Source of the DNA: Cyclobacteriaceae bacterium
GTDB lineage: Bacteria > Bacteroidota > Bacteroidia > Cytophagales > Cyclobacteriaceae
NCBI GenBank assembly: GCA_029880385.1
Contig: JAOUOM010000214.1
Coordinates: 1 to 5,190 of the forward strand
DNA: 5,190 bases
Direction: 5' to 3'
In this document: positions 1 to 5,190 of the stretch, piece after piece
Layout of the letters: every line of letters starts with the position of its first letter
How positions within the stretch are numbered: position 1 is the stretch's first letter
Made by a program: the position numbers and the translations under genes
Notes under the pieces: generated by a model
What the model saw: the letters and a program-made list of their open reading frames with translations, nothing else
What the model was told of the DNA's origin: nothing
The model's database searches: none

Positions 1-802
1 CCTGGTTGAGTTGGTGGGCGGTCTGCTTACCAACAGCATGGCAATAATGGCCGATGCCCTCCACGACCTGGGCGACAGTCTGAGCCTGGGCCTGGCCTGG
101 TACTTTCAACGCCTGTCTGGAAAAGGCAGGAATGAATCATACTCCTACGGGTACAAACGTTTTTCTGTACTGGGTGCCATCATCAATGCCATCGTGCTCA
201 CCGTAGGCTCGGTAGTTGTGCTCACCGAAGCTATACCACGTATTTTCGAACCCCAAATGCCCCATGCTTCCGGTATGTTGTACTTGTCCATTGGCGGAAT
301 CCTCATCAATGGAATTGCAGCCATCCGCATGAGTCATGGGCATTCTCTGAACGAGCGCGTCGTCTATCTCCACCTGCTGGAAGATGTTTTGGGCTGGGCG
401 GCTACCCTTCTGGTGAGCATTGTTTTGATTTTCCGGGAAATCCCCGTGCTGGATCCGCTCCTATCCCTTTTTGTTTCCCTGTTTATCTTGTACAATGTGG
501 CCCGAAACCTGAAAAAAAGTTTTTCAATTATCCTGCAGGCCACGCCGGAAGGAATTGACCCAAACCACATTGAAGCGAGTATCAAACGTCACCCCGAGGT
601 TCGCGACGTACATGACTGCCATATCTGGACCCTTGATGGCCGCTATCATATCCTGTCAATCCATGTGGTGGTAGACGAAGGGCAATCCATCGAACAATTG
701 GCCAAAATCAAACAACGCATAAAATCCGGTCTTGAAAACCTGCGGATAGACCATGTTACCCTTGAGTTTGAAACCAGGGGAGAAACCTGCCACTCTTGCT
801 GA
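1..802 (+). CDS. Cation diffusion facilitator family transporter (CzcD-like), 5'-truncated by window edge
   Basis: This is an inner-membrane antiporter that exports Zn2+ or a similar divalent metal in exchange for protons. The reading frame is open from base 2 with no convincing start, so the N-terminus and TM1 lie outside the window. Numbering from the TTG at 11: TM2 holds the metal site H18-x3-D22, preceded by the family signature NSMAIMADALHD. Further hydrophobic segments lie near 50-73, 88-107, 117-140 and 146-165, and TM5 carries H121-x3-D125, the second half of the metal site. The TM4-TM5 loop is short with a small His motif (SHGHS) rather than the long His-rich loop of many CzcD/ZnT proteins. 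Residues about 175-255 form the cytoplasmic ferredoxin-like domain with the typical VHDCHIWTL motif. The protein ends in Cys-His-Ser-Cys, a plausible extra metal ligand. An H/D site in TM2 and TM5 favours Zn2+ (known for the family), but the metal is not proven here. Family assignment is secure. Confidence 0.95.
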   Translation, partial: LVELVGGLLTNSMAIMADALHDLGDSLSLGLAWYFQRLSGKGRNESYSYGYKRFSVLGAIINAIVLTVGSVVVLTEAIPRIFEPQMPHASGMLYLSIGGILINGIAAIRMSHGHSLNERVVYLHLLEDVLGWAATLLVSIVLIFREIPVLDPLLSLFVSLFILYNVARNLKKSFSIILQATPEGIDPNHIEASIKRHPEVRDVHDCHIWTLDGRYHILSIHVVVDEGQSIEQLAKIKQRIKSGLENLRIDHVTLEFETRGETCHSC

Positions 803-864
803 GATTTTGGTAGTCCGGGCAAAAAAACTGGTTTTCATATGAAGAAAAATCCTAAATTCAGGGT

Positions 865-1659
865 ATGGAAATCGAAGTAACAAGCTGGGCCGACTTACAG
901 GAAAAGCTTTTTCATGACACATGGAATGAAAAAATCCACAGGTACCGTTCACAATACGCCTATCGTGGACAATCATCGGTAGCCTACGACCTTCAAACCT
1001 CGCTGATGAGGCTTGGTGGCAATTATGCGGAGCTTGAACGGCACATCATTCGAAATTTCAAGAAATATTCATACAAAGACATCATTGATGACGATACCAT
1101 CTGGCACTGGCTGTCCATAGCCCAACACCATGGACTTCCTACGCGACTGTTAGACTGGACGTTTTCGCCCTACATTGCCCTGCATTTTGCCACTTCAAAT
1201 ACCGAATTGTACGATGAAGATGCGGTCATCTGGTCTGTCAACTACTCAAGTGTCCACGCCGAACTACCGGCTGCCTTTCGTTTGGTAAACCACAAGGAAG
1301 GCTCCGACATATTTACCGCTCAAATGCTCGCCTCTGTGACCTCCAGCCTCTCCGATTTTGACCAGTTGAGCGATGACATTGTGGTATTTTTTGAGCCGCC
1401 CTCAATGGATGCACGCATTGTAAACCAGCATGCTTTGTTCAGCGTAATGAACAACCCTGCCCGAACCATCGATAGCTGGCTGAAAGGAAAGCCGGAACTA
1501 CGGTGGTTCAAGATCATCATCCCGGCGCGGATCAAATGGGAAATCCGTGACAAACTAGACCAGGCCAACATCACGGAGCGTGTCTTGTTTCCGGGCCTGA
1601 CCGGCCTGTGCAGTTGGTTAAAGCGTCAATATTCGCCAGCCATTAAAAACAACGGATAA
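865..1659 (+). CDS. FRG domain-containing protein
   Basis: This is a soluble 264-residue protein with no signal peptide or membrane segment. The FRG-domain signatures are all present. YRGQ at residues 33-36 is followed by TSLMR (45-49). The central motif QHHGLPTRLLDWT (87-99) leads into SPYIALHFA. A later RIVNQHALF segment (around 184-192) matches the conserved 'RI..Q.G.F' part of this family, and the C-terminus has the usual LFPGLTGL ending. The biochemical activity of FRG domains is, as far as I know, not established. They occur as stand-alone proteins and in phage- or mobile-element-associated loci, so a defence or toxin-like role is possible but is inference here. The ATG at 865 is chosen because it starts the conserved N-terminal part (EVTSWADL, typical of the family). 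There is no Shine-Dalgarno, as usual for Bacteroidota. The stop is 4 bp upstream of the histidine phosphatase gene, suggesting cotranscription. Confidence 0.9.
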   Translation: MEIEVTSWADLQEKLFHDTWNEKIHRYRSQYAYRGQSSVAYDLQTSLMRLGGNYAELERHIIRNFKKYSYKDIIDDDTIWHWLSIAQHHGLPTRLLDWTFSPYIALHFATSNTELYDEDAVIWSVNYSSVHAELPAAFRLVNHKEGSDIFTAQMLASVTSSLSDFDQLSDDIVVFFEPPSMDARIVNQHALFSVMNNPARTIDSWLKGKPELRWFKIIIPARIKWEIRDKLDQANITERVLFPGLTGLCSWLKRQYSPAIKNNG

Positions 1660-1663
1660 TTTT

Positions 1664-2191
1664 ATGAGAACACCCCTGTTTATTTCACTTCTCACGGTCC
1701 TGCTAGCCACGGGCTGCACAAACACCACCAAAAAAACAGCCATGACAACCATCTATCTGGTTCGACATGCAGAAAAAGAATTGAATGAAACAGATGATCC
1801 CGGCCTCACCGACAAAGGGAACCAGCGTGCCCAATACCTGGTGCAATTTTTCCAACAGGTGAAATTTGATGCCATCTATTCCTCGCCCTTTAAACGCACA
1901 CTACTTACAGCCGGGCCCCTGGCCATCAAAAACCACCTGGATACGCAAACCTATGACCCAAAGGAATTGGAAGAATTTGCCTCGATGTTAGTGCAAAAGC
2001 ACAACGGGCAGACGGTTTTGGTGGTCGGGCACTCAAATACGACACCCGCATTGGCCAATTTGCTCGGCAACCGAGAAGACCTCCGTCCGCTGGAGGAATA
2101 TGAATACGACTGGATCTATGTGGTAGACCGGATAGGCGATATTTCCAGCGTGAAAAAACTATACGTAAAGCCCGGTGAACCCACACCCTAG
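1664..2191 (+). CDS. Histidine phosphatase superfamily lipoprotein (SixA/phosphoglycerate mutase-like)
   Basis: This is a 175-residue probable lipoprotein. Residues 1-17 form a lipoprotein signal peptide (basic start, hydrophobic core, lipobox LATGC), with Cys18 as the lipidated residue. The catalytic domain begins at once with IYLVRHAEKE. R34-H35 is the RHxE/RHG motif with the phospho-accepting histidine. SSPFKRT supplies the second conserved arginine (R78), and VVGHSNTTPALANLL gives the second catalytic histidine H123. The domain is compact, like SixA, without the long insertions of acid phosphatases or phytases. SixA itself is cytoplasmic and acts on phosphohistidine. A lipoprotein would face the periplasm, so the substrate here is probably different (Ais is a periplasmic precedent) and is unknown. 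A second in-frame ATG at residue 27 would give a cytoplasmic form, but the good lipobox supports the first start. The gene follows the FRG gene by 4 bp, and its stop codon overlaps that of the convergent hydrolase. Confidence 0.9.
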   Translation: MRTPLFISLLTVLLATGCTNTTKKTAMTTIYLVRHAEKELNETDDPGLTDKGNQRAQYLVQFFQQVKFDAIYSSPFKRTLLTAGPLAIKNHLDTQTYDPKELEEFASMLVQKHNGQTVLVVGHSNTTPALANLLGNREDLRPLEEYEYDWIYVVDRIGDISSVKKLYVKPGEPTP

Positions 2192-2865
2192 TGGCACAAA
2201 TAGCTGAGGATCAATTCTTGCAAATCGTCGCTATAGGGCTCCTTAAACATGTGTTGTGCGTGAGCGGAACCCGGATAGACCGTCAACTCCTTTGGCAGGG
2301 AGGATGATGTATAGGCAGAAAAGACCCGTCCATACAGGCCTTCGTCTCTCGAAACAACAAAGAGTTTGCGGATATCCGGGGAACTGATGGCCAGGCTGCT
2401 GGCCGGGGACAACAACACAACGGAACAAATGACCGGATCCGGCCTGGCCTGAAGTGATTGGAGAATAGCCGCCCCTCCCATGCTACCACCGACCAAACTA
2501 ATCCTAGTAAATCCTTTTGCCTTCAGAAAATCGACAGCTCCCGTTATATCCAGCCCTTTATCCCCTGTACTCCCGTCGGTACTATTGCCATACCCTCTGA
2601 AATCGATACATAAAGAGGCTATGTGGTTTTCCCTCAGCCTTTCGGCCATGAAATACCAGCTTTTCCCGGAAAATACTGCGCCATGTGCAAAAATGACTGC
2701 CCTTTCGCCCGGGACATTAAAAAATGCGGCCTCAATCCGGGCACTGTCGCTCGTAGCAAACCTGACCAGGTCAAATCCCTGCGACGATACCTCCGTCGAA
2801 CGGAAAATAAGCCAGCAGGCCAGCAGACCGGTCAGACCAAAGGGGTAATTCGGGTAATGTCTCAT
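2188..2865 (-). CDS. Alpha/beta hydrolase, probably exported
   Basis: This is a serine hydrolase of the alpha/beta fold, with substrate unknown. Numbered from the ATG at 2865 (225 residues), the oxyanion-region motif FAHGAVFSGKSW is near 59-70. The nucleophile elbow GGSMGG has Ser128. A likely acid is Asp174 (in VVSRDEG), and the catalytic His202 lies in YPGSAHAQH, so the triad appears complete. IDFRGYGNS (about 87-95) is typical of lysophospholipase/peptidase S9-like small hydrolases. I chose the ATG at 2865 because it starts a signal-peptide-like segment: a short polar start, then hydrophobic FGLTGLLACWLIF, then a polar stretch. LLAC within it could also be read as a lipobox. The frame is open to an ATG at 2937 (249 residues), which would bury that segment 24 residues deeper as a signal anchor, so the start is uncertain. 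The gene is divergent from the Nudix-type regulator, which makes it a possible target of that regulator (inference). Confidence 0.85.
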   Translation of the reverse strand: MRHYPNYPFGLTGLLACWLIFRSTEVSSQGFDLVRFATSDSARIEAAFFNVPGERAVIFAHGAVFSGKSWYFMAERLRENHIASLCIDFRGYGNSTDGSTGDKGLDITGAVDFLKAKGFTRISLVGGSMGGAAILQSLQARPDPVICSVVLLSPASSLAISSPDIRKLFVVSRDEGLYGRVFSAYTSSSLPKELTVYPGSAHAQHMFKEPYSDDLQELILSYLCH

Positions 2866-3042
2866 AAAACCATTCGTTGCATTGGCAGGCAAACATCGAA
2901 AAAACATCCGGTGTTTTGAATAAAACGCAACATGCAAATAGTCCAGCTAAACCTGCCTATGTCCATTGAAAAATAAATGCTATGAATTTTGTGTAAAATA
3001 GATTATTTATTGCTGGATATTCGCATCAAGCTTCCCATATCT

Positions 3043-3076
3043 ATTGTTTTTATATACTTTTATAAACTTCAATTTG
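3043..3076 (+). promoter_or_regulatory. Candidate Bacteroidota-type promoter for the Nudix-type regulator
   Basis: ATTG at 3043-3046 could serve as the -33 element and TCAATTTG at 3069-3076 matches the Bacteroidota -7 consensus TAnnTTTG at five of six fixed positions. The gap is 22 bp, slightly longer than the usual 19-21. It would start transcription near 3083 and give a leader of about 80 bases before the ATG at 3167. An inverted repeat occupies the gap between the two boxes. This rests on consensus matching in an AT-rich region, so chance matches are possible. Confidence 0.35.
3049..3066. promoter_or_regulatory. Inverted repeat TTTATA-N6-TATAAA, possible operator
   Basis: Two perfect 6-bp arms (3049-3054 and 3061-3066) flank a 6-bp spacer. 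The repeat lies about 100 bp upstream of the regulator gene, in the region shared with the divergent hydrolase, and fits exactly within the gap of the candidate promoter. A dimeric NrtR/AraR-like regulator would be expected to bind a palindrome of this general size. Assignment as its operator is inference, and the AT-rich surroundings raise the chance rate. Confidence 0.3.
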
Positions 3077-3166
3077 CATTACTTCGCAAATAAACCGATG
3101 ATCAGTTCTGTCTGTTGGTTTCATGATTAATTTATTCATACAAAAGGCAGGCAGAAAGGCTCCAAT

Positions 3167-3874
3167 ATGACAGGAAAGAATATACAAACAAAACCAATTT
3201 ATAGTGGTGCACGGGTACTGGTTGCCGTGGACTGCATCATTTTTGGTTTTGATGACGAGGAGCTTAAAATCTTACTGGTCAAACGGGATCTTGATCCTGA
3301 AAAAGGAAAATGGTCATTGATGGGGGGCTTTTTGAAAGAAAATGAAAACCTCAATGAAGCGGCCACCCGTGTGCTGGGCAGCCTGACCGGGCTCAGGGAC
3401 ATCTACATGGAACAGCTGAGTACCTTTGGCAATCCCGACCGGGATCCGGTAGAGCGTACGTTATCCGTCGCATACTATGCCCTGATAAATATATCGAAAC
3501 ACGACAAGGAACTGATCCGCAGGCATTCCGCAAAATGGTTTGGCATCCATGACTTTCCGTCCCTGATTTTTGACCACAACGAAATGGTGGCACATGCGAT
3601 CCGAAGGCTTCGGTACCGCACCTCAAACCAGCCTGTCGGATTTGAACTCCTGCCGGAGAAATTTACCATGCGGCAACTCCAGAAACTGTATGAAGCCATT
3701 CTGGATCAGGAGCTGGACAAACGTAACTTTACAAAAAAAATCAATCAGCTGGGGCTATTGATCAAACTGGATGAGAAAAACATGGAGTCGTCAAAGAAAG
3801 GCTCCTACCTCTTTAAGTTTGATCAGGTCAAATATGACCAGAAGGTAAATGAAGGCTTTACCTTTAAACTATAG
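3167..3874 (+). CDS. Nudix-domain transcriptional regulator (NrtR/AraR-like, winged helix C-terminus)
   Basis: This is a 235-residue DNA-binding regulator rather than a working Nudix hydrolase. The N-terminal Nudix fold spans about 15-150 (VLVAVDCIIFGF, LKILLVKRD, KWSLMGGFL). The Nudix box at 54-76 keeps G54, E60, R68 and G75, but the metal-binding glutamates of the REUxEE core are replaced by V69, S72 and L73, so hydrolysis is unlikely. STFGNPDRDPVERTLSVAYYALI (85-107) is characteristic of NrtR-type effector domains. The C-terminal winged helix starts at FELLPEKFTMRQLQKLYEAIL (159-179), followed by the conserved DKRNFTKKI (184-192). Relatives in Bacteroidota control sugar catabolism (AraR) or, in other phyla, NAD metabolism (NrtR). 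The ligand here is unknown. The ATG at 3167 is supported by an AAAGG seven bases upstream (3155-3159), the only Shine-Dalgarno-like site I see in the window. The gene is divergent from the hydrolase and convergent with the aldo/keto reductase, both candidate targets. Confidence 0.9.
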   Translation: MTGKNIQTKPIYSGARVLVAVDCIIFGFDDEELKILLVKRDLDPEKGKWSLMGGFLKENENLNEAATRVLGSLTGLRDIYMEQLSTFGNPDRDPVERTLSVAYYALINISKHDKELIRRHSAKWFGIHDFPSLIFDHNEMVAHAIRRLRYRTSNQPVGFELLPEKFTMRQLQKLYEAILDQELDKRNFTKKINQLGLLIKLDEKNMESSKKGSYLFKFDQVKYDQKVNEGFTFKL

Positions 3875-3919
3875 ACGGGTATAAAGGGATCGAATGCAGC
3901 CAGATAGCCCGGATGGAGG

Positions 3920-3955
3920 CCGGCACGCTGGCTCGTGGGGACAGCCGGAGTGCGG
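3920..3955. other. GC-rich hairpin A in the convergent intergenic region
   Basis: The stem pairs CTGGCT (3928-3933) with AGCCGG (3943-3948, one G-U pair) around a 9-base loop. It continues past a G-A mismatch with GCAC (3923-3926) against GTGC (3950-3953), then CC/GG after a one-base bulge, giving about 12 pairs in all. No T-tract follows on either strand, so it is not a standard intrinsic terminator. It may still end or stabilise transcripts of the regulator and reductase genes that point towards it. Confidence 0.45.
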
Positions 3956-3983
3956 TGACCAGATGGCCAGCCGGTACCGCTCC
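3947..3983. other. GC-rich hairpin B, overlapping and competing with hairpin A
   Basis: GCGGT (3952-3956) pairs with ACCGC (3976-3980), and ACC (3958-3960) pairs with GGT (3973-3975), with a one-base bulge between them and a 12-base loop. GGA/TCC extends the stem outward after a 2-base bulge. It uses bases 3947-3955, which hairpin A also needs, so only one of the two can form at a time. No T-tract follows. The function is unknown. Confidence 0.4.
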
Positions 3984-4006
3984 CAGCAAACGCCACAGCC
4001 CTTCTA

Positions 4007-4990
4007 TCACCACAAATGATGAACCTGAGGCTTGATCCACTTGTCATAAATGCTGCGGATTCTGGCCATATCGTCCGGACTAAGTGCCGCCAGGTGTGAT
4101 GCCGCCACATTGGAGGTGACCTGTTCGGGCCGGGAGGCCCCGGGTATCACGGTCGAAACCTCATCGAACATCAGGATCCAGCGCAAGGCCAATGCAGGAA
4201 GTGAACGATCGGGGAAGTGAAGGCGAAGCTGCTCCACTGCATCCAGTCCCAATCCAAAGTCAATGCCGGAAAATGTTTCTCCTTTGTCGAATTGTTCACC
4301 GTTGCGGTTAAAGAAACGATGGTCTTCTTTTTCGAATGTAGTAGCAGGGGTGAAATGCCCACTTAACAGCCCACTTGCCAGGGGGACCCGTGCGATAATC
4401 CCCACGTTTTTCTCACGGGCAAGCCTGAAAAACAAGTCGGCCGGTCGCTGGCGAAAGACATTGAAAATGATTTGTACGGAATCGACATGGTCGTATTCGA
4501 TGGCTTTGATGGCTTCTTCGACTTTTTCTACACTCACGCCCACTTTGTGTACTTTGCCTTCGGCGATCAGTTTTTCAAACTCACCGAAAATTTCGGGCCG
4601 GTAGTACACTTCGGTAGGGGGGCAATGCAGTTGGATAAGGTCAATCCTGTCAAGGCCCATATTTTTCAGGCTTTGTTCCACATAGTCACGGAGTACCTGT
4701 GGTGTATAATTCTGATTGATATGAGGTGTGATAAACCGGCCACATTTGGTCGCGACATAGATGGTTTCGGTACGGGATTTGATCAAGCGGCCTACGGCTT
4801 TTTCGCTTTCGCGATCGCCATACACATCGGCCGTATCGATAAAGTTGATCCCATGGTCTATGGCGGTGTTTAAAATCTTATCTGCATTTCCATGGTCAAA
4901 GGGTGACCCCCATTTGCCTCCTACCTGCCACGTCCCGAGACTTATCCCTGAAATTCTGAACCCTGTTTTGCCTAATATCCGATACTCCAT
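4007..4990 (-). CDS. Aldo/keto reductase
   Basis: This is a soluble NADPH-dependent oxidoreductase of the aldo/keto reductase (TIM barrel) superfamily, 327 residues, normal length for the bacterial group. The catalytic tetrad is complete: Asp52 and Tyr57 in FIDTADVYGDRESE, Lys82 in YVATKCGR, and His122 in DLIQLHCPP. The N-terminal MEYRILGKTGFRISGISLGTW is the typical beta-hairpin start of the family and fixes the ATG at 4990. The C-terminal cofactor-binding signature VIPGASRPEQVTSN (281-294) is intact, and the protein ends in the usual short tail after the last helix (YDKWIKPQVHHLW). The substrate cannot be read from the sequence; related proteins reduce sugar aldehydes, ketones or act in general carbonyl detoxification. 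It is convergent with the Nudix-type regulator across a 132-bp GC-rich gap, and is preceded by its own promoter-like -7 box. Confidence 0.95.
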   Translation of the reverse strand: MEYRILGKTGFRISGISLGTWQVGGKWGSPFDHGNADKILNTAIDHGINFIDTADVYGDRESEKAVGRLIKSRTETIYVATKCGRFITPHINQNYTPQVLRDYVEQSLKNMGLDRIDLIQLHCPPTEVYYRPEIFGEFEKLIAEGKVHKVGVSVEKVEEAIKAIEYDHVDSVQIIFNVFRQRPADLFFRLAREKNVGIIARVPLASGLLSGHFTPATTFEKEDHRFFNRNGEQFDKGETFSGIDFGLGLDAVEQLRLHFPDRSLPALALRWILMFDEVSTVIPGASRPEQVTSNVAASHLAALSPDDMARIRSIYDKWIKPQVHHLW

Positions 4991-5012
4991 CGCCTGATTT
5001 GTTTGAAAAGGT

Positions 5013-5020
5013 CAAATTTA
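5013..5020 (-). promoter_or_regulatory. -7 promoter box for the aldo/keto reductase gene
   Basis: On the minus strand this reads TAAATTTG, a perfect match to the Bacteroidota -7 consensus TAnnTTTG. Transcription would begin near 5007, giving a leader of about 17 bases before the ATG at 4990, which is a sensible distance. The -33 element is poor: the nearest TTTG on the minus strand (5047-5050) is 26 bp away instead of 19-21. The gene therefore probably has its own promoter separate from the upstream histidine kinase. Confidence 0.5.
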
Positions 5021-5063
5021 TGGGATCGTGTGTAAACCATTGGCCTCAAACCAAAAGATGTCC

Positions 5064-5117
5064 GGGTGAAAAAAAAGATCAACCAAACGGGTTTGTCTTA
5101 GAGAGGGTGAAAAAAAA
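5064..5117. repeat. 13-bp direct repeat GGGTGAAAAAAAA, two copies 41 bp apart
   Basis: Exact copies lie at 5064-5076 and 5105-5117. The right copy is coding on the minus strand (the Phe-Phe-Phe-Thr stretch near the end of the histidine kinase). The left copy lies just beyond that gene's stop. Weaker similarity continues after each copy on the minus strand (a GACA and a TTTGGTT-like segment), which suggests a decayed short tandem duplication at the gene end. Confidence 0.5.
5071..5095 (-). terminator. Weak possible terminator of the histidine kinase gene
   Basis: On the minus strand CAAA (5095-5092) and TTTG (5087-5084) can pair around a CCCG loop at the very end of the coding region. The stop codon and then a run of eight T (5076-5069) follow. 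The stem is short and AT-rich and the T-run starts 7 bases after it, so this is only a weak candidate. Confidence 0.25.
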
Positions 5118-5190
5118 CTGACTACCCTCATTTTGCTCAGATTCCACCCAGATAGTGCCTCCGTGCAATTCCAATTTTTTTACAATGCGC
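5079..5190 (-). CDS. Sensor histidine kinase, C-terminal end only (cut by window edge)
   Basis: The frame enters from the right edge (first whole codon 5187-5189) and ends at TGA, 5079-5081, giving 36 visible residues. They contain LELHGGTIWVESEQNEGSQF followed by FFTL. This is the classical end of a HATPase_c domain: the helix after the G2 box, then 'HGG.I.v.S..g.GS.F.F.LP', with the final strand closing the ATP-binding domain. After it come only seven more residues (SKTNPFG), so no receiver domain follows and the kinase is not a C-terminal hybrid. The sensor part, phospho-accepting histidine and N, G1 and G2 boxes are outside the window. The gene runs in the same direction as the aldo/keto reductase, 88 bp upstream of it, but the promoter-like box between them argues for separate transcription. 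Confidence 0.88.
   Translation of the reverse strand, partial: RIVKKLELHGGTIWVESEQNEGSQFFFTLSKTNPFG

Noticed and set aside
805..836. Possible promoter for the FRG gene, TTTTG with N19 and TGGTTTTC
   Set aside because: Only four of six fixed -7 positions match and the key A is missing, which is too weak to annotate. Transcription may come from upstream.
839..880. ATG at 839 as an alternative start for the FRG protein
   Set aside because: It is in a different frame and reaches a stop after 13 codons, so it cannot start the FRG protein.
2480..2848. 122-codon plus-strand open frame opposite the hydrolase
   Set aside because: It is the antisense shadow of the alpha/beta hydrolase, with no recognisable domain.
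3098..3130. Ten-residue open frame in the leader of the regulator gene, as a possible leader peptide
   Set aside because: It has no run of a single amino-acid codon, no ribosome binding site and no attenuator hairpin after it, so chance is the simplest explanation.
3823..4110. 95-codon minus-strand open frame across the GC-rich intergenic island
   Set aside because: It overlaps the ends of both the regulator and the aldo/keto reductase genes in other frames and shows no recognisable domain. High GC explains the lack of stops.
4472..4873. 133-codon plus-strand open frame inside the aldo/keto reductase gene
   Set aside because: It is antisense to a well-conserved enzyme whose motifs are intact. 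The protein has no family resemblance and is a shadow frame.
1..5190. CRISPR array, insertion sequence, toxin-antitoxin pair or tRNA gene
   Set aside because: I looked for regularly spaced repeats, transposase motifs, terminal inverted repeats with target duplications and cloverleaf sequences, and saw none.

Overview
The window looks like an ordinary chromosomal stretch of a member of the Bacteroidota (Bacteroidetes). Coding GC is moderate. Shine-Dalgarno sequences are nearly absent in front of most starts. A perfect Bacteroidota-type -7 box (TAnnTTTG) lies in front of the aldo/keto reductase gene. The regulator gene belongs to the Nudix-winged-helix (NrtR/AraR-like) class that is common in this phylum. 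I cannot place it below phylum. No IS element, CRISPR array, tRNA, rRNA or prophage structural gene is visible.

Left part, + strand: the window opens inside a cation diffusion facilitator (Zn2+/heavy-metal efflux) gene whose first membrane helix is cut off. After 62 bp comes an FRG-domain protein. Four bases later comes a small lipoprotein of the histidine phosphatase superfamily, so these two probably form a transcription unit. The phosphatase gene converges on a minus-strand alpha/beta hydrolase, and the two stop codons share one palindromic CTAG (2188-2191).

Middle: an AT-rich divergent intergenic region (about 32% GC over 2941-3160) separates the hydrolase from a plus-strand transcriptional regulator. 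The regulator has a degenerate, probably non-catalytic Nudix domain and a C-terminal winged helix. A candidate promoter with an inverted repeat between its two boxes sits in this region and could be an autoregulatory operator. The regulator, its divergent neighbour and the convergent aldo/keto reductase may be functionally linked, but the sequence does not prove it.

Right part: between the regulator and the minus-strand aldo/keto reductase lies a short GC-rich island (about 69% GC over 3891-4000) able to form two overlapping, mutually exclusive hairpins. Beyond the reductase, at the right edge, is the C-terminal end of a sensor histidine kinase on the minus strand (stop at 5079-5081).

No complete, clearly novel multi-gene system is evident. 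The best candidates for a closer look are the FRG/phosphatase gene pair, the structured GC-rich island, and the regulator with its presumptive operator.
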